In this document: positions 34,285-43,861 of the stretch, in pieces
Position numbering within the stretch: position 1 is the first letter of the stretch
Layout of the letters: the number at the start of each line of letters is the position of its first letter
Assembly: GCA_022410635.1 (NCBI GenBank)
Contig: JAJVDF010000210.1
Coordinates: 306,199-370,198 of the forward strand
Reading direction: 5' to 3'
DNA from: Tretioscincus oriximinensis
Taxonomy: Eukaryota; Chordata; Lepidosauria; Squamata; Gymnophthalmidae
Length of the DNA stretch: 64,000 nucleotides
The notes under the pieces: model-generated
Told to the model about the DNA's origin: nothing
The model's database searches: none
Seen by the model: the letters and a program-made list of their open reading frames with translations, nothing else
Program-made: the position numbers and the translations under genes

Positions 34285-34512
34285 AAGAACTGGGTTCTTA
34301 TACCCCAAAGGGACTCAAAGCAAGANTATTTTGCCCGAAGGCTTACATTCTATCTTCCCCAGTCAGTTGCAATTTCTTGCAATTCATGCTTTCGAATAGC
34401 TGGATTGGCTAGAGCTACAGGCTAGTGGAAGGTGCTCAGCCCTCGCTACATCCGACACAGGGCTTCNAAACCCCATCTCCCAGATTAGAGGTGGATTCCT
34501 TAGCGACTAGTG
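34285..34512 (-). repeat. SINE family A, minus strand, near full length
   Basis: Reading from the AAG tail: CTGGGTTCTTATACCCCAAA, GGGACTCAAAGCA, TTGCCCGAAGGCTTACATTC, TAGCTGGATTGGCTAGAGCT, CATCCGACACAGGGCTTC, CCCATCTCCCAGATTAGAGG. This is the complement of the 63.5-kb copy. The tRNA-like A box region is at the right end. Confidence 0.75.
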
Positions 34513-35420
34513 ATTATTATTACTTTTATAAATTGATATTTCAGTTTTGCATTTTAGGGTTAACTTGGGAGAGGCAAGGCCCAGAACAGCAGGCTCCTCC
34601 AACAGAAGATTTAACAGAATCAAACAGAAAATTTAACAGATCTAACACATTTTTAACAGAATTTGATTAAACGTGAAATTCTATTTCTGTTAGTTTCTAT
34701 TTCTGGCACCAAAATAGATTAAACTCAAACTAGATTATGCACATCTAAACCACTTCATTGTTCAATAAAATATCCAGTATTTTATTCCTCCTCAATTTCT
34801 CATAATATCATAGTAAAGTTTTATCCAGTTTTTTGTAATAGTTCTTTTTAAAAATGGTTGGATTTTCATACCATTTTGCTTAAGAAGAAGAACCCAGTTA
34901 TATATATTGGTAAGAAAAGTACATGTTTGCGTGCTGACATGCAAAACAATATTTCACTTTCCCCATCAATTTTCCATGAAGTAAATAATAGACAAGCAGA
35001 CATATGTACATACTGTATATCGTGTTTTATATATACTGAATAAGATCTTGGTTAGCAATTTTCCCAAGAGCATATTATTCCTTACGCCACATCTATGAAT
35101 AGAAGGGCTAATCTTGTAATAAATAAGCCTTTTCTTAGTAAAGTAAACCGTAAAACTTTACTTTCTGTCAGAAATAAGAGTACAAGGTAACACAGGCTAG
35201 TGCACTGATGCAATTTAACATATAATAACTGTTCTCTAGTTTTCATGCAGACAGAAATTTTACATTCATATGTATGCTTCACAGTTATCAGGCTAGTCAA
35301 CCTAAACTATACTCGTAAAACACATTTTATTACTTATCTGTCATAACTGCTCTGTGGCTGCAGAATGTTCATGGCAGTTTTCAAATCTCATGCTTGTATG
35401 CCACATTTCAAAATTCCAAC
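34513..35420. other. No gene recognised
   Basis: AT-rich intergenic DNA. AACAGAA(A/T)(A/T)T words repeat a few times at 34605-34665. No gene evidence. Confidence 0.4.
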
Positions 35421-35423
35421 AAT

Positions 35424-35600
35424 AAGAACATAACATAAGAACATAAGAACATAAGAAGAGCCATACTGAATTGGGCCAAAGCCCATCTAATCCAGCATTC
35501 TGTCCCACACAGAGGCCCACCAGATTCACCTGGGCTGTCTCAACAGAAGAAGGCAAAATATGCACCTGTTCATGACTCCCTGCAAATGGCATTTCAGGAG
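35424..35600 (-). mobile_element. CR1 LINE 3' end, minus strand
   Basis: AACATAAG units are followed by GAGCCATACTGAATTGGGCC, CACACAGAGGCCCACCAGAT and GTTCATGACTCCCTGCAAAT, the same order as 5816-5990. Truncated after about 170 bp, with no coding part. Confidence 0.8.
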
Positions 35601-35807
35601 TAAAGGGCCAGTTGCCATGATCTTAAAATATAGTCATGGTCTTACAAATAAAAAGTGATTATCCATAAATTATAGCCCATTATTACAACGTATTTTTTTA
35701 AAAAAAAATAGGATAATTTCTGGAAAGACAAAGAAAATCAGTGTCACATTTTATTTTTTTTAAATGGAGACAGTTGCATGACAAGCAGTATAGTCCAGTG
35801 AGACTGA
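35601..35807. other. No gene recognised
   Basis: Short AT-rich spacer between a CR1 tail and a DNA element. Confidence 0.4.
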
Positions 35808-36100
35808 GGCCACATCCCACAACAGGGTTTGCCTCATTGAAAAACACATTTGTCATTTGCCCCCATGTATTGTAAAGCTTCCATGCTGCTCCAGCACATT
35901 GCAATGCAATCTCGTAATATGATGAGCCCCATAAAGCATTGCTGCACTTGCCTGACTACTATCCCTNGCATTTTCTGTAAGCCTGGTTACGATTTCAAAG
36001 CTTTCTCTGCAAGTCAAGAGCCAATGAACATCTACATAGCGCCCTGAAGTCCACAAGATTTGCCAAGTTCACATTGCAGAATGTCTCCATAAAGCTGACA
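35808..36100 (+). mobile_element. CATGACGAGCCCC-family element
   Basis: GAGGCCACATCCCACAACAG and TTTGCCTCATTGAAAAACAC open the unit as in the 12.8-kb copy; GATGAGCCCCATAAAGCATT, GCTGCACTTGCCTGACTAC, CAAGAGCCAATGAACATC and GTCCACAAGATTTGCC follow. About 290 bp are retained, without a defined right end. Confidence 0.55.
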
Positions 36101-36293
36101 TTTGGATTTTTCAAAATCCCAGCTGGGAATTGAACAAACTGTGGTGGCTAGAAATTCCACAACAATGTACCTTTTCAGGGAGTGGATAGCCATACATGCA
36201 TGACCTCATGGGGTAGATTGAAAATGAGGTTTCCATCTCACAGGAAATCATGTGTGTGGATGTGGCTGATAACCACTCCTCAAGGGTCACTGA

Positions 36294-36351
36294 TAAGGTT
36301 GACATATTTTGACAGCCCAAAACTGAGTGTGTGTGTAGTGCGCGCGCGCGT

Positions 36352-36386
<35 letters not shown>

Positions 36387-36750
36387 CTTGCGGTAAGACA
36401 GGCAGAACAGAGCTGCATAAAAGCTCTGTTCTGTCAAAAACCCAAGTGTTTTTCCTCTGCTGGAGGCGAGTTGGCATGCTCTGTCTGACAGNAGGCACGA
36501 AACCCCGCCTTCAGCAGAGGATCAGCTACGGAACGCTCCGAGGTTCCTTCCAGGGGTCCCTGGAAAGCGTTGCTCNTGCTGCAGCCATCAGCCCTGACGG
36601 CTCCTTTGCCTTGAAAATCCCGGATTTTTACATGCCAATCCTGCATTGGAATGCAAAAATCCGGGATTTTCTCTTAAAACCCGGATTGGACTATATTTTA
36701 GTCCCCAAAACCGGGATTGTCCCGCCTTCCCGGGACATATGNCAACCTTA
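36294..36750. mobile_element. hAT-type element, 457 bp, relative of 5227-5507
   Basis: Ends are TAAGGTTGACATAT and ATATGNCAACCTTA, inverted copies of each other. Flanks are GTCACTGA (36286-36293) and GTCCCTGA (36751-36758), an 8-bp duplication with one mismatch. The left side has GTGTGTGTG-CGCGCGCG-TGCACACACA alternation, and AGACAGGCAGAAC and ACTATATTTTAGTCCCCAAA are shared with the 281-bp element at 5.2 kb. The extra length lies in the middle and includes AAATCCCGGATTTTTACATG and its inverted partner AAAAATCCGGGATTTT, a hairpin. No transposase. The 189-codon plus frame across it is interrupted by ambiguous bases and not a gene. Confidence 0.8.
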
Positions 36751-36758
36751 GTCCCTGA

Positions 36759-37140
36759 GAATGTGGCAAATGTCTGAAAGGACTGTGCGTGTATCTGCAT
36801 GCAAAGCGAAGCAAGGGATATTACTATATTGCTGTGTGCATATTCAGGTAGGAGTTATCCATGAATTAGCATCAAAGTCTTTTTAGTAGACAGGAAACAG
36901 GAAAAAGAATAGGAAGGAATTAAAAATTAGGTGAGAGAAATTTTAGCACAGTAAAAAGAGTTTTAAAGTTCAAACACAGGGGATTTCTGCTGTTTCAAAA
37001 CTTCAGAAGATTGTTTTGCACAAATTAACTTCCTTGAACTTGCACCAGAATTACCTATGCAATATTCTAACATATGTGCATAATTATAAGTGTTCCAAAA
37101 CAGGTATAGGGCTCCTTTGAATATATTGTTTCTATTTTCC
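36759..37140. other. No gene recognised
   Basis: AT-rich spacer with no frame or repeat match. Confidence 0.4.
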
Positions 37141-37144
37141 TAGA

Positions 37145-37240
37145 TCATAGTTTGTTTGTTTGTCTGTTGTTTGTTTATACTTCTATTCTCCCCTATACAC
37201 AAAGATCTCAGTATGGGACAACAATAAAAACAGGTACTCT
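37145..37240 (-). mobile_element. L2-clade LINE 3' end fragment
   Basis: Repeated TTTG units, then ATACTTCTATTCTCCCCTAT, AAAGATCTCAGTATGGGACA and ACAATAAAAACAG match the minus-strand L2 terminus. Confidence 0.6.
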
Positions 37241-37690
37241 TTTTCATATTCATAATTTTGGTTTTTCATTGATTTAAAGGGTCTAATTCATATTAAAAAT
37301 ATACTTATAAAGCACAGAATCCTGATTAAATTTTGTACTAGCAAACAGAGCCTGACCTATAAATTGGATTTAATAGACTTGTGGAGACCGTATTCAGCCA
37401 TCAACAGGGATGGTCTGTGCTAGTTTCCAGGGATCTTTCTGAACTGAAGGCCAAGGGTCCAAACAAGTCGATCAAAATCAGCCTGTTCTGCTAGTTTAGA
37501 CCANAAAAAGATGAGAGCTGGAGCAGCAACGTCTTCAAAATAATTCTGGTCCAGACTAGCTGCCATACTGGCCTCAAATACTGCAAGGACCAGAAGGAAA
37601 AAATCCTAACTTTAGAGTTTCTGAGGAAGATATTTTGGTGGCATGCCAAATGGATCCTCTGGTTGTCCTGAACATGGAGGTGTACTCACA
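37241..37690. other. No gene recognised
   Basis: No frame or repeat could be assigned. Confidence 0.35.
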
Positions 37691-37694
37691 AACC

Positions 37695-37965
37695 CATTCT
37701 CAATGGGGGTGAGTAGCTTCAGGCTTCACTCACTCAGGTCCCATCCCCACCTGGGAAAAAGGCCCTTTGCCCTGCTTTTTTGGTTTTGCTCATTTTTCCC
37801 AATTCAGCCTTACATGAACATGCTAAATCTCGCGAGACTTTGAGCCTCGCTGTAAAAAGCTCATTAGCTCTCTGCTCACAGAGATGGCTGGAAACTGTAG
37901 TAAGACAGGCGCAGCAATGACTTCTGGGGGTTCTGATGTCATGAGAATATTCAAGAAATGTAATG
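37695..37965 (-). mobile_element. CATGACGAGCCCC-family element, opposite orientation
   Basis: GGTCCCATCCCCACCTGGGA starts the unit; AAATCTCGCGAGACTTTGAG, AAGCTCATTAGCTCTCTGCT, CTGTAGTAAGACAGGCGCAG and ATGACTTCTGGGGGTTC follow in the same order as the 8.5-kb copy. CTCGCGAGA is a 9-bp palindromic word of the family. Confidence 0.55.
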
Positions 37966-38730
37966 AAGACAAAGGAAACTGCAAGGAATATTGGAGGTGA
38001 GAGGAGACATATGAATGAAATGGTATGAATGTGTTACTTCAATTTTTTTAAAAAAACAGCTATTTAAAATTTGTAGTCGGGAATCAGTCATAGACTAGAC
38101 AAAAACAGCAGAGCTTTGCTGGCTCTTGAAAAACTCTGCAGTGATAAACTCTTACAAGGCACATCTCATTTGCTGTCTGAGGGTTTGCCTTACATTTCCT
38201 AATGATGAGGTCCCCACTGCTTGGAAATTTGCACTGATTGGAAGGTTAAACTACAGTAGTCTGTTTATTCAAAAGAAGATTATTTGCAGTACAGGTTAGA
38301 TTCATTCCTGCATTGGGTTACAGTTAAAATCCAGTTTCCTTGATGAGAAATACATTAAGACAGCCTATTGTCAAAGCTATCAGCTTTGATTTTTATGATG
38401 ATCCAATTTTTGAAACCCGCAAGGCATGCACCCTTGTTCAAGGCCCAGCGTACTTAGTATACAGCATACCCTAATATAATAGATCAGATTAGGATAAAAT
38501 TTTGAACATCCTACCCTGGTCTACCCTCCAACCTGTGTGGTGGGAATGTACTAGAATAATACGAGAATAGGAATAAGGAATTCCTATTCCTTATTAAGAA
38601 TGTGTGCAGAAAAAGTCTGGAACTGGAGATATGGAATGCAGCAATTCACTGTTTTTGAAAGAAGGAAAGATATCACCAGATTGTCTATGATGCTACTTGC
38701 TTGTTGTCACTTTATATACATATATTTTTA
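37966..38730. other. No gene recognised; short near-palindrome
   Basis: AGGAATAAGGAATTCCTATT near 38568-38590 is part of a near-palindrome. Otherwise AT-rich without a supported gene. Confidence 0.35.
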
Positions 38731-38871
38731 TTTTTTATTTATTTTATTTATTTATACTTATACCCCGCCCTATACCCGAAGGTCTCAGGGCGGCAAAAAC
38801 AGTAAAACATCAATACAAAATTTAAAAAAGTATAAAACAATATTAAAAGCAGGGATAGAGATGGCATTTCT

Positions 38872-39480
38872 TCAGCCAAAGGCCAGGCAAAAGAGGTGCG
38901 TCTTCAAGGACCTTCTAAAAGAATACAACGATGATGATAGACGCACCTCGAGGGGGAGACTGTTCCAAAGACAAGGGGCAACCACTGAGAAGGCCCTACC
39001 CCGGGTTCCCACTCCACTGGCTGTTGAAAGGGGTGGTACAACCAGGAGGGCCTCTCCTGCAGATCTTAAGGCACGGGCAGGTTGGTATGGAAGAAGGCGT
39101 TCCTTTAGATATTTGGGGCCCAAGTTATTTAGGGCCTTGTAAGTTAAAGTCAAAACCTTGAATTGGGCTCGGTAGCGAATGGGCAGCCAGTGCAGCTCTT
39201 TCAAGACNGGTGTGATGTGTGTCCGGCCAGCTGTCCCTGTCAGCAGTCTAGCGGCTGCATTCTGCACCAGCTGTAGCTTCCGAACCGTTTTCAAGGGCAG
39301 CCCCATATAGAGCGCATTACAATAGTCCAATCTGGAAGTTACCAGAGCATGGATTACTGTGGCTAGATCATCCCTGTTCAGAAGTGGTCGTAACTGGCGA
39401 ACCAGACGTAACTGGAAATAGGCACTCCTGGCCACTGCCTCCACCTGATTTTCAAGTGTCAGTGCAGAGTCCAGAAGCAC
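38872..39480 (-). pseudogene. L2 ORF2 C-terminal (RT thumb) fragment
   Basis: About 200 residues: LLDSALTLENQVEAVARSAY, QLRPLLNRDDLATVIHALVT, SRLDYCNALYMGL, LQLVQNAAARLLTG, LKELHWLPIRYRAQFKVLTL, LPYQPARALRS, LWNSLPLEVR, ending KTHLFCLAFG and a stop, which is the usual L2 terminus. The N near residue 92 is a single ambiguous base. The preceding RT core is in another frame, so a frameshift near 39475 separates LGVLLDS-type sequence from it. Not functional, though long stretches are intact. Confidence 0.85.
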
Positions 39481-39917
39481 CCAAGATTTCGCACCCGTCC
39501 CTTATAGGGTAATTCTACCCCACCAAGGACAGGGTGCCTTCCCACTTCACGAACCCGGGATGCTCCAACACACAACACCTCCGTCTTGTCTGGATTCAGC
39601 TTCAATTTATTGGCCCCCATCCAGCCCATCACTGCCTCCAGGCACCTGTCAAGCACTTCAACCGCCTCTCCTGATTCAGATGGAACAGAGAGATAGAGCT
39701 GAGTGTCATCTGCATATTGATGGCACTTTACTCCAAATCTCCTGATGACCTCTCCCAGCGGCTTCATATAGATGTTGAACAGCATGGGGGAGAGGATCGA
39801 CCCCTGAGGAACCCCACAAGTGAGCTCCCAGGGTATCGAGTAAGACTCCCCGAACCAGCACTCTCTGGAAGCGGCCTTGGAGATAGGAATGGAACCACTG
39901 CAATGCAGTGCCACCAA
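39459..39917 (-). pseudogene. L2 ORF2 reverse-transcriptase core fragment
   Basis: Contains the catalytic block [20 protein letters not shown] (residues 34-53) and [11 protein letters not shown] (YADD at residues 68-71, about 39705-39716), then GEAVEVLDRCLEAVMGWMGA and KLKLNPDKTEVLCVG. YADD is the active-site box of non-LTR reverse transcriptases. The first ~25 residues are out of frame; true homology begins near [10 protein letters not shown]. Another frameshift at about 39475 cuts the end (LGCFWTLH instead of LGVLLDS). Confidence 0.85.
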
Positions 39918-39996
39918 CTCCTAAACTCCTTAGTCTCTCCAGGAGGATACCATGGTCAATGGTATCAAAAGCCGCTGAGAGATCCAGGAGAACCAA
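39706..39996 (-). pseudogene. L2 ORF2 RT palm fragment, upstream frame
   Basis: [20 protein letters not shown] is the RT palm block with the first catalytic aspartates, followed by [20 protein letters not shown] and RFQRVLVRG. After about residue 50 the frame leaves L2 coding and the real continuation is the 39459-39917 frame. Upstream, at about 40000, one more shift separates it from the FQSGFRPSHGTETALVALAD block. At least three frameshifts thus break this copy. Confidence 0.8.
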
Positions 39997-40194
39997 CAGG
40001 GTCGCATTGCCCCATCTCTCTCCCGGAGTAGGTCATCAGCCAGGGCGACCAAGGCAGTTTCCGTGCCATGACTAGGCCTGAAGCCAGATTGAAATGGGTC
40101 TAGATAATATAGNATATAAAAGCATATGAATGTTGTTCTAAAGCTGGTGCAGAGTAGATTAATTGCAACAGTAGAATTGCAAATAGATTAATAG

Positions 40195-40450
40195 TCAACA
40201 CATATGTGTTGGGAAAGACAGAATGCAAAAAAATTGGGCAAAAATAGTTTGTAAACTGCTTTGAATCCCTATACANGAGAAGGACAGGTTATAAAAACCC
40301 TGTTAATGTTGTTGTGTTGTTGTTGTTGTTGTGGTGTCCTCATCATCATTGTCATCGTTATCATCNTCCTCCTCCTCTCCTCCCCTCCTCCTCCTTCTCC
40401 TCCTCCTCCTTCTTCTTTCTTCTTCTTCTTCTTTCTTCTTCTTCTACTGT
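40195..40450 (+). repeat. SINE 3' part with TTG/CTC/TTC microsatellite
   Basis: GGGAAAGACAGAATGCAAAA, GGGCAAAAATAGTTTGTAAA, CTGCTTTGAATCCCTATACA and AGGACAGGTTATAAAAACCC are the SINE 3' region, followed by repeats of TTG, TCA, CTC and TTC units (40308-40447). Confidence 0.6.
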
Positions 40451-41344
40451 TCAGTGATGTCTAATGATTCATGACCGCATGGATCATAGCACACCAGGCC
40501 CCCTCTCCTCCACTGCATAAAGATATTTAGCCAAACCCATGTTGGTTCCCTCCATGACTCTGTCCGTTCTTATCAACCTTGGTTACTCTCTTCTCTTTTT
40601 GCCTTCAGTCTTTGTCAGCATCAGGATTTTTTACACTGACTCCTGTCTTCCTAATATGTGACCAAAATATTTGAGCTTCAGCTTCATTGTTTGCTCCTCC
40701 AATGAGCAGTAATGATTGATTTTCTCTAGTAAGATGCTNTCTTAAAACAATATTGGCTATAGCTCATTGATAAAGCATGGATTTTGCCTGAAGGTGAGCC
40801 CTATTCAAACTCCAGTTATGCCACTTCTGAAACCGTGCTAAGGAAAGATCACAGATGTTTACATTTAGAGACAGAGGTCAAGTTTGAGGGCAACTTTACC
40901 TTATTTTTCCTTTACAGATTATTTAGTAGATCAGGAAAGTAGTTCTTAATATGAGAAGGAATATGAGAAGAAAAAAAGGATGCAACAATATTCTTTTGTG
41001 CCTTTTAAATGAGATAATGAATCAGCTGCAACATTGTTCTTTTCCTACTTTTAGTTAGCCACATAAAAAAGCTCTTTAAAATCAGGGTGTATCTCTATGA
41101 TGTTCTGTTTTCAAAGGAAAAAAGAACTTTCCTGCTGGCAGCTGATCTTGGCTTCAACACCTGCCAAACACTGAATCAGCTTATTAAACAGATGAAATAA
41201 TCTCATTGTCAAAGAAAGGTTAATCTCCCTATTTCAAATGAAAAAGAAGCAGTGCTTATATAGAGAAATCTAGGCTACATATATGTTAGAAGGCTATTGT
41301 AATTGTTTCGTTCTGCACATGCTTGCAGGCAAGCAAAAATGAAA
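40451..41344. other. No gene recognised
   Basis: Starts with TGATGTCTAATGATTCATGA and CCATGTTGGTTCCCTCCATG, words reminiscent of a LINE 3' region, but too degraded to call. The rest is AT-rich. Confidence 0.3.
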
Positions 41345-41665
41345 CTAATAAAAGGTTGTGTCCACATAGAACTTGTTTTTTTCCAAAATGTCCTGATAAT
41401 CCGGTTTATCAGTTTCAATCTGCCTTGTTCATATCTTTACAATATATTCCGAGTTTTGCTATTCTGTTAAGCTCCCGACAAGCAATGTTTTCTGATCGTG
41501 TGATACACTCTCCCAACTTCCATTTTGTCTGCTTGCTGTCAAGAGAAATTCCAATAGCCCCTGCCTACCAAATGCTATTCGCTAGTTTGCTGACAATATA
41601 AGAGTATTTTGCCTCTCAATCTCGCAATTTCCTGAGAACTATCCACACAGCACAGCTTTTTGCAA
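41345..41665. repeat. Dispersed repeat paired with 18655-18960
   Basis: GTGTCCACATAGAACTTGTT, CCTGATAATCCGGTTTATCA, CAATCTGCCTTGTTCATATC and CCATTTTGTCTGCTTGCTGT match the 18.66-kb unit in order. It ends near CTATCCACACAGCACAGC. A short plus frame (41323-41601) is incidental. Confidence 0.5.
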
Positions 41666-41734
41666 TAATCATCTAAAACAATTTAACAGTTGGCTTTAAA
41701 CTCCACAATCTGCCAGATTATATAACAGCCTTTT

Positions 41735-41905
41735 AGAAGATCTTTGAAGACCTTTTTAATCTGGCCCTTGGTTGAAGAAATGCCATTTTTCTTCCTATCT
41801 TCAGATATGTCTTGATATTGTTTCAGTACTGTTGTTTGTATTGTTGGCTGCCCTGAGACCTTTGGGTATAGGGTTGGATATAAATATAAACAAACAAACA
41901 AATCT
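41735..41905 (+). mobile_element. L2-clade LINE 3' end, plus strand
   Basis: GAAGATCTTTGAAGACCTTT, CTGGCCCTTGGTTGAAGAAA, GGCTGCCCTGAGACCTTTGG and GTATAGGGTTGGATATAAAT, then an AAAC-unit tail (41886-41902), are the plus-strand L2 end. Confidence 0.7.
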
Positions 41906-42059
41906 GGCAAGGAAAAGGCTATAGAAATTTGACTTTCAGATTATTCACCTTGTCTGGATGCAGCCTGAGTAAATAGTGTTTTCCATCCACAGACTCATGG
42001 AAGACCCTCAGTCTTTTCTGTTTCTCATTGTGAGCAAAAGCATACCATTCATGCAGCTT

Positions 42060-42240
42060 TACACTATCTGACACTCAAGTGTTGTCCTGACACATATTTT
42101 TAATACATCTTCAGTCCTGAAGAACTAGAGTAAACTACGCTTTTTCCCTGCTTTAGCCCACATCTTTAGGACTGAAGGTGGATTAAAAGTACGTGTCAGG
42201 ATAGCACTTAAGATCACCTCAAGAAAGNCACTAAAAAGCA
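42060..42240. mobile_element. Inverted-repeat (fold-back) element
   Basis: Arms of about 50 bp at 42073-42122 and 42164-42212 are inverted at roughly 80% identity (TCCTGACACATATTTTTAAT against ATTAAAAGTACGTGTCAGGA). The ~41-base spacer holds GCTTTTTCCCTGCTTTAGCC. The spacer and one arm recur at 46440-46530. No coding content. Confidence 0.55.
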
Positions 42241-42307
42241 CCATGAAGCTATATTCCAGAAGAAACCAAAATTTTACAGACTTCAAAGCTGCCATAGGAA
42301 CATATTT

Positions 42308-42432
42308 TAGAGAAATAGCCATGTTAATCTAGTAGAAAGTCCAGCAAACGAGCTAGTAGCACTTTGAGACTAACTTGAGAAAAGTGGTTGGCATAAGCTT
42401 TCATAGACAAGTCTACTTCTTCAGGTGCTCAG
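42308..42432 (-). mobile_element. Penelope-like terminal repeat with best-preserved hammerhead-like core
   Basis: On the minus strand: CTGAAGA, AGTAGACTTGTCTAT (stem GTAGAC/GTCTAT with a TT turn), GAAA, GCTTATGC, then CAACC. After it come TTAGTCTCAAAGTGCTACTA, TTTGCTGGACTTTCTACTAG and ATTAACATGGCTATTTCTCT. CTGAAGA, GAAA and the helix are in the hammerhead order, with stem III reduced to GC-TTAT-GC. The U-H cleavage dinucleotide is CA, which argues against activity. This is the cleanest copy for defining the family. Confidence 0.55.
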
Positions 42433-43185
42433 AACATAGAAACATATGTTCATCTGCTGTTTGACTCCACAATATCCTGAAATTCACAGTCTGGTATTTC
42501 ATGTGAGAAACAGTGTATCAAGGATTATTTTTCCCAGTATAATAGTCAATCCCTGTCCCTGGGCACAATGAAATGGAGACCTCATGAGCAGATCACTCAA
42601 TGCACACTCCCCTCACAGCAACTGGGTGAGAGGTGACATGTATGCTTCATGTGGACACAGCATGCCATGTCTGAAATTGAAAGGCCTAACTTGCACCATC
42701 TACTCCCAGGAAACCATACTTGTTAATGTAAAAACTTATGAATTACTGTCAACGAGTCTATGTCAAGTAAAAACCAGGAGCCTCACTTTCTGTGGTAACC
42801 CATGGACATAGAGTAAAAGCAACCCCCTTAATCTTGTTGGAGAAAAATGGAATTCTGACGATGTAAAATTGCTGTTGGTCTTGAGACAGTTCTTGACCTC
42901 AGTAGAATTTCAGACCTGCAGATATAATTCTGAACCCCTTTTTATTTTTCTCTAGTTGAAAGGATATGTCAGTATTTGGTCCCATTAGAGAAGTCCTTCC
43001 TCTCTCTCTGGCATGCAGAATGTACTGTTCATTGTCCTCTATTCTAACTTCCCTTTTTACTTATACTGTTGCCAGACACTCAAGATCACATCACTTTGGG
43101 GCTTTCCAAGATACTATTTCACCATGTTATCACGTAGTTAGTTGTTGGTCTGTCTTCAGAGCTTGGTCTACNGAAAGGGGCACCC
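42433..43185. other. No gene recognised
   Basis: The 131-codon plus frame at 42966-43361 opens here, but only its last third, inside the L2 fragment, has recognisable content. Confidence 0.4.
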
Positions 43186-43575
43186 TGAAAAGTGAAGATA
43201 ACATGGGTCCCAAATATCTAAAGGAACACCTTCTCCCATATCAACCTGTCTGTGCCTTAAGATCTACAGAGAAGGCCCTCCTGATTGTACCACCTCCCTC
43301 AATAGCAAAGAGGGTGGAAACTCAGGACAGGCCGTTCTCAGTGGCAGCCCCCAGACTATGAAGTAGCCTTCCCTTGGAGGTGCACCTATCACCATCTCTC
43401 TACATATTCAGAAAACACTTGAAGATTCACCTCTTTAGCCTGGCCTCTGGCTGAAAAAAATTGCAGTCCCTTCCCTATTTTTAGATGTGGCAGTTTTAAT
43501 AGGTTAATTTGGGTTTTTATCGTTAGCCATCCAGAGACCTTCAGGTATAAGGCAGTATAGAAATGTAAAAAATTA
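43186..43575 (+). mobile_element. L2-clade LINE 3' part, plus strand
   Basis: Encodes NMGPKYLKEHLLPYQPVCAL and EKALLIVPPPSIAKRVETQ, parallel to NLGPKYLKERLLPYQPARAL and EALLVVPPLSTASGVGTRG in the 38.9-kb L2. A stop interrupts the frame at 43362, and the sequence then passes through CCTTCCCTTGGAGGTG and ends AGCCATCCAGAGACCTTCAG, GTATAAGGCAGTATAGAAAT. Confidence 0.8.
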
Positions 43576-43861
43576 ACTTGCAGTGGTTGCTAAAGCTGAG
43601 GCTCACTGGACTAGCTGGCTTCAAACAGCAAGATTGCAGGGTGAAAAATATTTATAAGCAGACCTTTCATGCATTCTTCCCAATTTCCACATAAGCTAGT
43701 CAGAACAGATAAATGACTGAGCAACAATGAAAATGAATTAGACTGCTGCATCTACCTGTTGACTGCCAAGTAAAATGACATGTAGTACAAATGAAATGTT
43801 TGGGTATTCAACAGGGAGTATTGTTCAAGCTGCTGTCATCTGTATCTCCAAACCTCATGTG

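Larger units (their letters stand above)
38733..40115 (-). mobile_element. L2-clade LINE, 5'-truncated, 1.4 kb
   Basis: The 3' tail is the ATTTATTT run at 38733-38755, followed on the minus strand by the GGGCGGGGTATAAG end common to squamate L2 elements. Homology then runs through the reverse transcriptase and stops near 40112, in codons for FQSGFRPSHGTETAL, an early RT block. The endonuclease and 5' end are gone. This is the most complete L2 in the window and the template by which the other fragments were recognised. Confidence 0.85.

Noticed and set aside
33853..34425. Frames of 151 and 189 codons spanning the gap
   Set aside because: They are poly-S or poly-R/K from AAG repeats joined across 228 N bases.
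36182..36751. 189-codon plus frame
   Set aside because: It covers the hAT element, including a CA/CG repeat and ambiguous bases; no transposase motif is present.
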